From Leguminivora glycinivorella (taxonomy: Eukaryota; Arthropoda; Insecta; Lepidoptera; Tortricidae): 64,000 nucleotides of DNA. The stretch spans positions 3,286,001-3,350,000 of the forward strand of contig NC_062976.1 of the NCBI RefSeq assembly GCF_023078275.1. The letters run 5' to 3'. Numbering within the stretch: position 1 is the stretch's first letter; each line of letters opens with the position of its first letter. Below, piece after piece: positions 32,713-42,756 of this stretch. The translations under genes were made by a program, and so were the position numbers. The notes under the pieces were generated by a model. That model saw only the letters and a list, made by a program, of their open reading frames with translations. It was not told where the DNA came from and searched no databases.

Positions 32713-33280
32713 GTCACTTTTAGGTACCTACAAGAAGTTTATTTTATTTTTCTTAAGACTGCGTCAACCTTTTATGGTGTTTATAAAAAGTTGCTAAGAT
32801 ATTTGGAATTGCACATAATTATTTGGAACAGAAATACCAAATACTAAGTACAAATACCTTTATTCTGTCAACTCGAAAACGTATTGATTTTTTTGGCAAC
32901 CTAACCACTGACGTGCTACCAATCCGCCCGCTGTAGTGCGACGTATGCTTATTACGTTGTAGTAATTTCATTACATTTGGAAACATTGGGACCGATTCTG
33001 AAACCTAAGAGCCTGGGGTCCTGAGATAACAAATATTAAAAAAACACACGAATTGAAAAAACCTCTTCTTTCACATATTTTGAAGTCGGTTAAAAATAAT
33101 TAGGTTGTAATAATAGTAATAATTAAGCACATAAATTCAACCTACAATGTGAAGATAATAAAATAATGCGTAATATTTTTAGTTAGTAACATAATTTAGG
33201 AAGCGATTGCACGACGTACTCGTGGTTGACGCAGCCTTAAGAAAAATAAAAGAAACTTCTTGTAGGTACCTAAAAGTGAC

Positions 33281-33536
33281 GAAATCAGAAAGTGACAAAG
33301 TCAGAAAGTGGCGAAGTCAGAAAGTGGCAAACTCATAAAGTGACGAACCCAGAACGTGACAAAGTCAGAAAGTGGCGAACTCAGAAAGTGGCGAACTCAG
33401 AAAGTGACGAACTCAGAAAGTGGCAATCTAAGAAAGGGACTTTCTCAGAACGTGACGCTCTAAGACAGTGGCGTCCTCAGAACGTGGCATCCACAGAAAG
33501 TGGCGTCTTCAGAACGTGACCTAACCAGAAAGTGAC
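33281..33536 (-). repeat. 16 tandem 16-bp units, right arm
   Basis: Reverse-complement units such as GAACTCAGAAAGTGGC in exact 16-bp register. Unit variants occur in the mirrored order of the left arm, except that one unit (left unit 12, GTCACTTTCGGATTTC) has no partner. The 75-codon frame across it is only the translated repeat. Confidence 0.95.
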
Positions 33537-33614
33537 GTACGTCTAATATGACAAGTTGGAAAGAGACTTCCGCTTGTAACTTGTAACTTTCAGTTTTGAG
33601 AAATGGGCCCCAGA

Positions 33615-34565
33615 TCTCATTTACTGCACCTATAACCCTTAAATGCATAGTGATGTATGCCTCAAATATTTTTGACTCTATTAACAACATGTCAAAATTC
33701 AAATTTGAACCAATAATTGTCAAGGTCATATATTTAAGGGTTAAACTCCGTTAACATCTCAACTTAACCCTTTAAACGCGATCACCTAATACAAGAAAAT
33801 CAGGCGACCGCAAACCGTTGTCGACCGTCGTAGTCGGTCAAATGACTAATGCGCTGCGGTCACAACTTTCTCTGCCGCTGCCATGGAAACGGGGTAACTG
33901 AAAATATTGCAATTTCAAGAAATGAAAAAAAAAAACATTTTATTACATTGAACCGAGGGTTTTCCATTTTATATGGAATTTGACAGTTGACAGCCCACTA
34001 ACCCTGAGTTAAGTAAGTTGGTGCAAGTGGGCCTAATAAAACAAAATTTGAAGTGGTTAGGTCCACGGGTCAAAATTTCGCGATATAAAGTGAAAGTTTG
34101 AGTTAAGCTCTTTTATCACAGGTGCTTTAGACGTAAAAGGTCAGTTATTTTTCCACAACGTTTTGTTCAACTTTTTGCAATGCCACAGGACTTATTTAAC
34201 ATTTATCTGACGAAGAGCATTTTCATTGTGTATTTTTAAATGTGACGGTCCATAAATGTAGATATAAGTATTGTAGTTTTATGTGTACCTCAGAAAGACA
34301 TTAATAATCTAACAAGTTGAAAAGCCAGAAGTAAAATGACATACCAACCTAGGTAAAAAGTCGAATGAATCCCATAAATCTTAAAAAACAGTAATAAAGA
34401 TCATTAAAACATTTTGTATAACTACCGAAGTGTTTTAGTGTTTTGTGACAGTAAAGTATAAGTACAAATTAAAATACAATAAAATAGTATACATATAAAC
34501 TCAAACGACTTTATTTTCCACAAATATGAATGCGGAACTTTACTACAAAAGTACCTCATTTCATC
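33615..34565. other. Unassigned sequence
   Basis: No gene recognised. A CGACCGCAAACCGTTGTCGACCGTCG stretch near 33800 is locally CpG-rich. Confidence 0.25.
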
Positions 34566-34569
34566 TCTA

Positions 34570-35152
34570 AAAAAACCGGCCAAGTGCGAGTCGGGCTCGC
34601 GCACAAAGGGTTCCGTAGCAGCAAATATAATTAAATCAACCTATCTCAAAAACTATAAGAGATACTTTGATCAAACCAAAAATCGTTGAAAGAGTTAATT
34701 AGCATGCATCACCTCTATTTTTTTTATAATTTTATACCCCGTAGTTATAAAAATAGAGGGGGGGGGGACATACTTTTTACGACTTTGAGAGCTGATATCT
34801 CAAAAACCGTTCACTTTAAGAAAAATGTTTTTTAGAAAACTTTATATCATTTTAAAAGACCTTTCCATTGATACCCCACACGGGTATGTACATCGAAAAA
34901 AAAATTTTCATCCCTCAGTTACATGTATGGGGGGCCCCACCCCCAATTCTTTTTTTTACTATTTAGTGTCATAATTTTGTAGCGGTTCATACAACACATA
35001 TTCCCATCAAATTTCATCACTGTAGTACTTATAGTTTCCGAGTAAATCGGCTGTGACAGACGGACAGACGGACAGACGGACAGACGGACAGACGGACATG
35101 ACGAAACTATAAGGGTTCCGTTTTTGCCATTTTGGCTACGGAACCCTAAAAA
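34570..35152 (+). repeat. AAAACCGGCCAAG dispersed repeat
   Basis: AAAAAACCGGCCAAGTGCGA at the start and GGCTACGGAACCCTAAAAAT at the end. A perfect octamer array of GGACAGAC occupies about 35062-35096. The body is divergent from 29786-30300, so a separate subfamily. Confidence 0.8.
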
Positions 35153-35154
35153 TG

Positions 35155-35605
35155 TAACATAGTCCTTACCCGTAGATAATGTCATCTCAAGCAATAACGA
35201 AATACTTAGTTAAGGAGGGCAACCACCACAATTTCCCCACGTTATACGCTAATGAAATCAAATTAGCGTACATTATAAGCTCGGCAAGGTGCGCTCGAGG
35301 GCCTGCGGTTACGCCAGTACACCCTCTTGCCTGTTTGATAAGGGAGATAGGACAGGGTATCACAGGTACTTAGTCGCTAAGATCTTATATTATATTGTAC
35401 ACTGTAGAAGTAGTACTACACTTGCTGAAAGCTGATGCACACTCTGTGAGCTGTAGAGCTTAAGAGGATACGGTAGCGAAAATGCTAAAATGGAAAGGAG
35501 CCCCCCTTTCAACTTGGGAATTTTAGTTAAATATACAATTTATCGAAAAAAAATTGTCCATTAAGAACAACTCAGTCAAAAGATATTTCAAAATAGTACA
35601 TTTCG
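35155..35605. other. Unassigned sequence
   Basis: A 64-codon frame at 35179-35373 has no recognised motif. No repeat border seen. Confidence 0.25.
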
Positions 35606-35609
35606 TTAT

Positions 35610-36165
35610 AAGTGCGAGAAGTATGTCATTACTTCACGAGTCACGAGACATTTTGCCACGAGCGGCACGCGAGTGGCAAAACTCGAGACGAGTGAAGAAT
35701 GACATTCTCGCACGTGTGACGAACGACGTTTTTTAATACAGTTGCGAAAAAACACTACTACACCGAAATAAAACGATAAACAATCATTTTCGCATTGACA
35801 TTGACGTTTTGGTAAGACGCCACTAATGACAATGACAGACGACGCGTTACGTTCCATTTCACGTTCTGTTTACACGACTCATTATGAGCCACTTTTTCAA
35901 AGTATAAACCATTTTATAAATTATGTTTAGTATGACTAAAAGTAAACAATTACATATGAAATATCAATGTTTTAAACATTAATCACTTAATAGTATGTTT
36001 ATAGTTTTATTCCGTCTTAGTAAAATATACTAATATTAAAACAGCTTGGTATGTAGTCGTAAAATGGAACGCATACTTTTTACGCACTAGTGCGTAAAAT
36101 ACAACTTCTCGCACGCTAAACAGCCAAAAAACGGGCACTTTTTGAGCAACTGTATTAAAAAAATC
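35610..36165. mobile_element. Composite palindromic MITE-like repeat
   Basis: 35611-35717 is a long imperfect palindrome (GTGCGAGAAGTATGTCATTA paired with TGACATTCTCGCAC). TTTTTTAATACAGTTGC at 35729 and GCAACTGTATTAAAAAAA ending 36163 are inverted. A perfect 22-bp palindrome, TTTTACGCACT/AGTGCGTAAAA, lies at 36077-36098. Confidence 0.65.
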
Positions 36166-36169
36166 TTTA

Positions 36170-37045
36170 AAATCGAGGTTCCGCTCTCGACTCTTTCCTC
36201 CTTCAAATCTTAATCAATCGGAACGAAATTTGAGAATCTGAATAACAATGAAATAGTCTATGTCGGACCGTTTAGCTTTTTTGGTTAATTGTTACCAATC
36301 TTGAGTATCACACCTTTTTCTGCGCCACAATGAAAAAGGCCGTTTTTGGAAATTTTTGATTGTCTCTAGAGTCTTTAAGAAGCAGAATATCAAAAAAATC
36401 AAAACGGCCCGACACAGATAAAAATAATAACAATCTCTGTTGATAAAAATCATTGCTCTATTTTCAAAAACCAGGGAGGAAATAGTCGAGAGCGTTTGTA
36501 TGGAGAATTGACCCCTACCACACGGTTTTAATCGATTTTTGACAACGTTTGAGTTGAAACTCCTAAATTTTGCACTACAGATAGAATTATAAGACCAACG
36601 GCCATTGGTTCTTCAAAGTTTTATCAGATCTCTACTCGTATTCGTAAGGGCCATATTTGTTAAAAAATATATATACTTATTTTTTATGGATTTTTTAACA
36701 TGGTCTAAAAACACTTTTCTCGAAATATGATTTTAGTCATGGGTGGAAATCGACTTGTTTCCAGACCAGACCTGTTCGTCGCCTTGCTATTTCCTGTTTG
36801 CCCCACCCTACCATACGCAGGCTGGCCCCGACTCCAAAAATAATTGATTTGTTTATAATTTGGATGTTTAGATTATTTCAATCCGATAAGAAATCTGAAT
36901 TCAAAGGTTTATTATTTTTTGCTTTTTGGTGTCTCCGTGTTTTGTAACGCGCTTATTTTTGAAGGCGGTTTTATTTTTTGTTAAAAAGTTTATTTATTTG
37001 TTGATTTTTAGTGGTTCCTATTGATATTATATGTATCAGTCGGAA
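36170..37045. other. Unassigned AT-rich sequence
   Basis: No gene or bounded repeat recognised. Confidence 0.25.
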
Positions 37046-37049
37046 TATA

Positions 37050-37432
37050 TGTACAGTAGTGAAAGAATTATCCTTTAACTCATAACCATTGAGGAGTTGA
37101 GACCTTCCATCATCAGCTCAGCCACATAAATTTTTTACCATCAGGCGTAAATACTGGTGTACCTTTGAAAAATACACTAAACACATTACATGTGCCTATA
37201 ACATTTGAAGAGTTCCCTCGATTTCTCCAAGATCCCATCATCAGATCCCGACTTGGTGCCAATGGGACCATCTCGGTGTTATACCTGATCGATTAAAAAA
37301 AAAAATTGAAAATCGGTCCACGATTCTCGGAGATATCGAATAACATACATACAAAAAAAAAATAAAAAAAAAAAATAAAAAAACATTCAGTCGAATTGAG
37401 AACCTCCTCCTTTTTTGAAGTCGGTTAAAAAC
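37050..37432 (+). repeat. Dispersed repeat ending TTTTGAAGTCGGTTAAAA
   Basis: Contains CCATCATCAGATCCCGACTT, ATCGGTCCACGATTCTCGGA, A-rich runs and CTCCTCCTTTTTTGAAGTCG. Its terminal part recurs at about 33048-33097 inside the foldback loop. It resembles a SINE 3' region, but no tRNA head is visible. Confidence 0.6.
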
Positions 37433-37454
37433 AAATTGCGTCCATAATTAAAGA

Positions 37455-37743
37455 TATGGGCATTTTCAGAATTTGGGACCCCCCAATTAGCGTAAGTTCC
37501 TTGGTAAGTTGTTAACAAAAATTAACTCACTGTCAGTTTTGTGACGATAATTAAGCATGAAATTTCAATAAAAATATTGTTTTGTTAATTACATAAACTT
37601 TAGCGAGAATCTACATCGAGAATATGAAAAAAGATTTTATTTTATTTTATGGTTAATCGTCGTCACAAAACTGACAGCGAGTTAATTTTTGTTAACAACT
37701 TACGCTAATTGGGGGGCTAAACCCACATTCTGAAAATGTCCAT
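37455..37743. mobile_element. 289-bp foldback MITE
   Basis: ATGGGCATTTTCAGAATTTG, CCCCCCAATTAGCGTAAGTT and GTTAACAAAAATTAACTCAC in the left arm are mirrored on the right, ending AAAATGTCCAT. Arms are about 100 bp each. Confidence 0.75.
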
Positions 37744-37756
37744 ATTGCGTCAATAA

Positions 37757-38145
37757 TAGTTATTTGTTATACAAGAGTGCAAAGTTGTATTTTAACGCCG
37801 AGTGTGGAATTGAAAAACGAGCAGGCGAAAGGATTCTAAGTTTGTATTTTGAACACACGAGAAGTAAAATACATTTGCACTCGAGTGTAACACAAAACTT
37901 TTCCCCTCACTATAGCGAGGAAACTACAACGCAAAAAACGCGTTTATCACTGCTTCCAGTAGTTCCACAGGTGGTAAATCATCTTCATTACTAGATTAAC
38001 CTACTTTTATCATTTTTAAAGCAGAAAATTTGCCCCTATTCAAGGTCAAATTACTTTATCCACTAGTGGATAAAATGCGTTTTTACCCGCTGGTATTAAA
38101 GGACAAAACACGTGTTTCCGAGCTGGGGAGGGGAAAATACTTTTT
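37757..38145 (+). repeat. Dispersed repeat with CACTAGTG palindrome
   Basis: Starts TTATTTGTTATACAAGAGTG, with TTTTAACGCCGAGTGTGGAA, CCACAGGTGGTAAATCATCT and the palindrome TTTATCCACTAGTGGATAAA (38055-38074). Copies at 47459-47882 and, inverted, 56818-57175. Frames inside are not genes. Confidence 0.8.
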
Positions 38146-38496
38146 GCGTACCATCGAAATCGGCCCTTTCTCTCAAAATAAAGTATGCGAGTGTAACATT
38201 GTTTCTATATTTTTAGTTTGCTCCAGTATACCGTAGCTAATAGAGCCACTACCGCCGGCACTAAATAACTGATCAGAAGTTGCCAGCACCAGCGTGACGA
38301 GGGTCGGTCCACTTTTTAATGCCAAAGTCTGACCAGAGCTGGCCCAAATAACAAACTTTAGCAAAAATATTAAAACCAAATTCTAGCTCGTTTTGGATTC
38401 GGATTGAGGCTATTTTGAGTGAAACACTATTTGTAACACATAAATGTACCTAAATAACATGAGCGAATTGGCAAGTTTGTTACACAAGCTAGAAAT

Positions 38497-38932
38497 AGTT
38501 ATTTGTTTTACAAGGGAGCAAAGTAGTTGTTTAACCGCACGTGCCAATATTGATACCTGAGCAAGCGAAAGATTCCAATATTGAACCGCGAGCGTAGCGA
38601 GTGGTTCAAAAAGTGGAATCTTGAGCGTTGCGAGGGTATCAAGGCACGAAGGTTAAACAAACTTTGCCACCGAGTGAAACACAAAATTTTTCACCACACC
38701 AACACGAACAAAATACTGACTATAAAACATCAAAATAAATCAAATCCATCAATTTATTCAATATTTATGATTCAAAATCATCATTAATAGGTAAAATCTA
38801 GCAGCCAGATTAATACATCGAGTTAAAATTTGTATGAAATTACTTTGCCCCCTTGTGGATAAAATGCAATTTTGCTATCTGTTTTTGGATAGCAAAGAAA
38901 GCCTTTACCAGTTGGTGTGGTGAAAAATATTT
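38497..38932 (+). repeat. Divergent relative of the CACTAGTG repeat
   Basis: TTATTTGTTTTACAAGGGAG at the start and CCCTTGTGGATAAAATGCAA near the end parallel 37757-38145, but the middle differs and the palindrome is reduced. It suggests a second subfamily. Confidence 0.6.
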
Positions 38933-38971
38933 TATTTATTTATTTGGAAAGCAAACAGAAATAAACGAGCA

Positions 38972-39223
38972 AATTACGATAGCTACAATCGGAGGTCCGA
39001 AAAAAAACCAAAAACTTTTATTACTAATTTAATTAAAATCAAAGATACAAAAATTATAGCCTAAGTGCGATGACAATTGTTCGAAGTCTGAATCAAGAGT
39101 GCGTGCTAATAGAATTGCATTAGTTAGGTAAAGTCGTGTTATGCTGATCTTGCGCCTCGTGCGGCAGGTCGGTGAACGTGCGCAGCTGACTCGGTGGTTG
39201 TCCTTATGGTGCAATATGTAATT
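38972..39223 (-). repeat. 3' LTR of the errantivirus, 252 bp
   Basis: Identical by eye to 41514-41765. In element sense it starts AATTACATATTGCACCATAA and ends CTATCGTAATT, so its ends are AATTAC/GTAATT inverted. Immediately upstream in element sense is GGATGGAGG, a short purine-rich tract that could prime plus-strand synthesis. Confidence 0.95.
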
Positions 39224-39244
39224 CCTCCATCCACAGATCGGCGA

Positions 39245-40954
39245 TTATTTTCCCACGTTTAGTGAAAATATCGACGGGAGTTTATCCTGTGTTCGATGTG
39301 TCTCTAAGTTTACTGAGGCTCCGTCGTTGAGTGTTCTGCTACTTGGCTCTGGTTTTGGTGAGATTTCAGTTGAACGGTGCCTGTAGAATTTTCTTAAGAT
39401 TGCGAACGTAAGTGCGCCTGCACCTAGTATTAGGGTGACGTACAGCGGTATAGTTGTGTGGTATAACGTGTTTGACGGACTCGCATCCAACTGGAGAGGA
39501 GTCTCGAATATGAGGTTACTCTCGGCGTCGTGTAGTCCTTTGAGGTCCATGGATTTCAGACTGATGTGAGGGCGTACCGTGTTAGCTTGATCGTTAGCTT
39601 CGCGGGGGATGTCGGCTAGTTTTATAGGATGTCCTTTTATTACATCCTTGTCGTTGGTGATTGTAAACTCCGCTGTTCGTAGATAACATTTCAGTGGGAT
39701 AGTAACTAGATAGCTTCCTTGTAGTGTAGTGAAATCTTCTCTGTTGCAGGATAACTGTATTTTCGTTGGTCGCGGAAGTGAGATGATATAATGTTGACCA
39801 TCCAGTTCCTCCATGGCTGGCCTTGACAGGGATACTGTAGCGGGATGGCAGGATCCTTCCGTGTCTTCATTCTTGATCAATCTGTTGATGCAGTCTGGTG
39901 ATGTCCGAAGTTGAAGGCTAGCTCCTTTCTCGCAGACATAGTGGTGGTTAAACTTCGGGCATTCTGCCTCCATGTACATGAATGAATCCTCATGTGTTGC
40001 TAGGAAGGGATATGGTGGGATGAGGACTTCTTGGTTTCGATTGGGTACAATGGACAGTCTAAATAGGTCGAAAACCTCCGACGCTATTATAGGAAATTGA
40101 AATGTAATTACTATTTCGCTATCGGTGTAATAGGATCCCGGGCGTATTATGTCATAATATTCTCGCAACTCTAAGTCTAGGACTCTATCGCTACCGTATA
40201 ATAATTTTAACTTGTCTAACATGCTTCTTAGAACGCTAATCTCTATCATAGAATGATGAGCACTAGAACTACGGATAAATGCTAAACTATTTTCTATTCT
40301 TAAAAGCTCCTGGCTCAAATCTTCCACGTTTTCGCTTAAAATTATTAAAAGTTGGGCAAATTTTGCATATTTAATTAAACTATTTTCTCTGTAAGCATTA
40401 CTATCTAAAATTACCTCTAAGGTGGCGTTAATTTTCTTTTGATTTTCCACCAGGGTGTCTAATATACTGCCTTGGCGACTTGCCCAATCCTTGCTTAGGC
40501 TCACGTGACTATTTAACTCTGAAACTATTTTATTCTGGTTCAGTTGTAAGTTTTTGATAAGGTTATTATAGTTAATGGCATCCGACTGGTCTAGGTTTCC
40601 GCTGATGCTTTTAATTACTGTCCCTAGTCCGTTCACGAGACCTCTCTTAACTCGTGCCGGTTCTAAGGTTTCAAGCTGACTTGCCACTTTCTGTAATTTA
40701 TTTACTAGATATATTATTTGATTTTCATATAAAAGGTACGTGTCGTTAACTAGTCTAGCTTTGCATATCTGTAGCTGTCCAAAGGTTAAACTAATTTTAT
40801 CTTTTATTTCGTCAAGTTGTATATATTGCAGGTAGGTATGGTAATGAGTCGTAAGTCGCATGGGTCCAAGTTTGTAGGGCAGAACTCCGGGTCCATCATC
40901 TAGGCTCTCAAGTTTTATCTCCGAGCCCTGCATCAGGGGAATTGTCAGCAGCAA
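39245..40954 (-). CDS. env: Errantivirus envelope fusion protein (F-like), open
   Basis: Encodes a class I-type membrane fusion glycoprotein of the kind errantiviruses share with baculovirus F proteins. The 569-codon frame counted from a TTG has no internal stop. Visible parts are a hydrophobic leader, a furin-like RVKR at residues 101-104 followed by the glycine-rich fusion-peptide region GLVNGLG, coiled-coil-like heptads after it, cysteines in the ectodomain, a membrane anchor at about 500-520, and a cytoplasmic tail of about 50 residues. The first in-frame ATG is codon 8; the frame is open upstream of the TTG, and a splice-acceptor-like TTACAG lies at 40967-40962 (minus), as expected if env is made from a spliced RNA. 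Family function is known; activity here is not shown. Confidence 0.9.
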   Translation of the reverse strand: MLLTIPLMQGSEIKLESLDDGPGVLPYKLGPMRLTTHYHTYLQYIQLDEIKDKISLTFGQLQICKARLVNDTYLLYENQIIYLVNKLQKVASQLETLEPARVKRGLVNGLGTVIKSISGNLDQSDAINYNNLIKNLQLNQNKIVSELNSHVSLSKDWASRQGSILDTLVENQKKINATLEVILDSNAYRENSLIKYAKFAQLLIILSENVEDLSQELLRIENSLAFIRSSSAHHSMIEISVLRSMLDKLKLLYGSDRVLDLELREYYDIIRPGSYYTDSEIVITFQFPIIASEVFDLFRLSIVPNRNQEVLIPPYPFLATHEDSFMYMEAECPKFNHHYVCEKGASLQLRTSPDCINRLIKNEDTEGSCHPATVSLSRPAMEELDGQHYIISLPRPTKIQLSCNREDFTTLQGSYLVTIPLKCYLRTAEFTITNDKDVIKGHPIKLADIPREANDQANTVRPHISLKSMDLKGLHDAESNLIFETPLQLDASPSNTLYHTTIPLYVTLILGAGALTFAILRKFYRHRSTEISPKPEPSSRTLNDGASVNLETHRTQDKLPSIFSLNVGK

Positions 40955-41303
40955 AAGAACTCTGTAACAAGGGATGATCTCCTTTAGGGACGCGTTTTAT
41001 GCGTGATTTAGCTACGGGTCCTCGTTTTTTCGAGCGAGGGGCGGTTTTCTGTCGGCTTGCTAGAGGGTTTTTTATAAATACTTGTTGCTGCGGGGTATAT
41101 TCTGGTTCGGGTTCGCGGCTTTTATTTCTACTTTCTATTAGGGAGGTTCGATTTGAAAGGGATGTATCATTAATTATATCATAAACTTGTTTCATTTGCA
41201 TCTTATGGTTTTGGACGTACTGTTGCAAGAGCCGTCCGGTTATGTCAGTGTCGAGGGGTTTCTGGGGTCGAAATGACCTGTCAATAAGTCGAATGGTCTG
41301 CAC
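40908..41303 (-). pseudogene. pol: C-terminal tail of errantivirus pol (after integrase)
   Basis: A basic, proline-rich frame with EYTPQQQVFIKNPLASRQK and a lysine/arginine-rich end, typical of the region after the integrase core. It overlaps the env frame by about 50 bp, the usual pol/env arrangement. It is in a different frame from the integrase piece at 41240-41460, so a frameshift separates the two. Confidence 0.8.
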
Positions 41304-41465
41304 TTAGTGAAGCTGTGAATAGAACTATTATAGGCTATGATAGCATAGGGCATAAGGTTGATAATAGGTTCATCTTTCTGTTTTAATTTTAGTATACGGA
41401 GATGTTCGAGGATCGTAGAATGGTAACGTTCTATGATGCCGTTATCTGTCTCGATTTTTAGAGAA
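41240..41465 (-). pseudogene. Integrase core remnant fused to the leader
   Basis: Reads IERYHSTILEHLR and AIIAYNSSIHSFTKCRPFDL, the end of a gypsy-type integrase core. The apparent start MAQSVGYSR is only the translated primer-binding leader. This marks the deletion junction. The catalytic D,D part is missing. Confidence 0.85.
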
Positions 41466-41495
41466 CCCGAAATATTCACGAATTCGACCCGCGAG

Positions 41496-41513
41496 TATCC
41501 TACCGACTGCGCC
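41496..41513 (-). other. Primer-binding site, tRNA-Ser type
   Basis: Directly after the 5' LTR (element sense) comes TGGCGCAGTCGGTAGG. TGGCGCAGTCG is complementary to a tRNA-Ser 3' end (CGACTGC-G-CCA). The 17.6/297/TED group of errantiviruses uses this primer. Confidence 0.85.
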
Positions 41514-41765
41514 AATTACGATAGCTACAATCGGAGGTCCGAAAAAAAACCAAAAACTTTTATTACTAATTTAATTAAAATCAAAGATACAAAAATTATA
41601 GCCTAAGTGCGATGACAATTGTTCGAAGTCTGAATCAAGAGTGCGTGCTAATAGAATTGCATTAGTTAGGTAAAGTCGTGTTATGCTGATCTTGCGCCTC
41701 GTGCGGCAGGTCGGTGAACGTGCGCAGCTGACTCGGTGGTTGTCCTTATGGTGCAATATGTAATT
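41514..41765 (-). repeat. 5' LTR of the errantivirus, 252 bp
   Basis: Identical by eye to the 3' LTR. Its outer edge (41765) abuts the AGCA duplication, and its inner edge abuts the primer-binding site. Confidence 0.95.
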
Positions 41766-41769
41766 AGCA

Positions 41770-42600
41770 GGAGACAATGTTTCAAACACACAATAAAAAT
41801 ATTCGCTTATTTCCTAAACAATGTTATTCGTAACGCGCCCGTTGCCGGACTGTGCGCGAGCGGCGCGTACGTAGGCTCGTCCAATCCACGAGGGACTATA
41901 CTATTTTCACCTAAGATGAGTTCTGTGACACTTCCTAAAATTCTGAATCACGCATACTATGTTCGCAAAATATTTTTGAAAAATAATTTATACTTTGACG
42001 AAAAACGATAAAAAATATTTAAAAAACTATACTTTTTTTAATATACCTATTGCATTATCAGTGCTTATTAAATAAATTCCTTTAAAATTATGTTAAGTAG
42101 GTACTTTTAAATAAACAATGTATGAAACGGAACATCCGCCCTAATATTTTCCGTTTCATGCATTGCGTTATTTAAAAATAATATTTATAAAAAAGTACAG
42201 CTTTTACATATTTTTCTTTATTGTTAGTTCGCAAGAATATTTAATGTATGGCTAACCACAATTTCTACCCGCTATTGCCTATAACTTGGCGCCAAAACAG
42301 GGAAAACAGGCTTTATGTAGACGAGGGTAGCCATTTAGCTAGGCAGTTTTTAGCGCTGACCCGTTCGGGTATTAGCCATGGGACGCAATGATGATCAATG
42401 GCCATTCGATCATTGTAAGTTATTTACCTATTCTGGGATTCGGTAACTTTTAGTAGGAAATTATCAGCGGAGGCAATAGTGTTAATAATTCGAGTTGATT
42501 TTAACCCTTGGTAAGCCCTATACGATACAAATTCACTTTATTGCACAACCTCAGAAATGTACATAGAAACACACTACAATACATTTTATTACAGAAGTAA
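41770..42600. other. Unassigned sequence
   Basis: A CpG-rich patch at about 41835-41890 (CGCGAGCGGCGCGTACG). Around 42115-42180 TGTATGAAACGGAA is mirrored by TTCCGTTTCATGCA, a small inverted repeat. No gene is recognised. Confidence 0.3.
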
Positions 42601-42602
42601 AC

Positions 42603-42756
42603 AACAGGCCCCGTAGCCGAATGGCATTTCTCCGACGCCAAACGAAAGCGATACGCCGCTGGCTCTGTCGCGCCAATACGCAAGCGCTAAGAGCGCGATA
42701 GCGCTTCGTTTCGTGAGCGTTTCGTGAGCGATTGTGCCATTCGGCTAGCCACCCAG
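42603..42756 (-). mobile_element. MITE with TAGCCGAATGGCA ends
   Basis: CAGGCCCCGTAGCCGAATGG at left and GTGCCATTCGGCTAGCCACC at right: the 13179 element in reverse. The interior keeps the GCTCACGAAACG duplication seen there. Confidence 0.75.

Larger units (their letters stand above)
32369..33611. mobile_element. 1.24-kb foldback transposon with 16-bp arrays in its arms
   Basis: Ends GGGGCCCATTTCTC and GAGAAATGGGCCCC. Each arm of roughly 400 bp contains an array of 16-bp units, plus a shared inner segment (AGGTACCTACAAGAAGTTTA, then TTGACGCAG-type sequence inverted at about 33222). A loop of about 450 bp (32772-33220) holds unrelated sequence, including a fragment of the TTTTGAAGTCGGTTAAAA repeat. 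The layout resembles Drosophila FB elements, whose arms also carry short tandem repeats. No transposase and no clear target duplication are seen. Confidence 0.85.
38972..41765 (-). mobile_element. Endogenous errantivirus (Ty3/gypsy group) deletion derivative
   Basis: A 2794-bp provirus on the minus strand flanked by a 4-bp duplication AGCA (38968-38971, 41766-41769). It has two identical LTRs, a tRNA-Ser-type primer site, a short leader, the C-terminal part of pol and a full-length open env. Gag, protease, RT, RNase H and the front of integrase are absent: leader runs straight into integrase sequence near 41460. It therefore cannot replicate alone. LTR identity implies recent insertion or recent conversion. 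Confidence 0.95.

Noticed and set aside
33292..33519. 75-codon frame as a repeat-rich protein
   Set aside because: It is the direct translation of the 16-bp array; the register shifts with each unit and the left arm shows the same pattern on the other strand.
32425..33536. CRISPR-like array
   Set aside because: Units are contiguous 16-mers without spacers, arranged as mirrored arms of a transposon in a eukaryotic genome.
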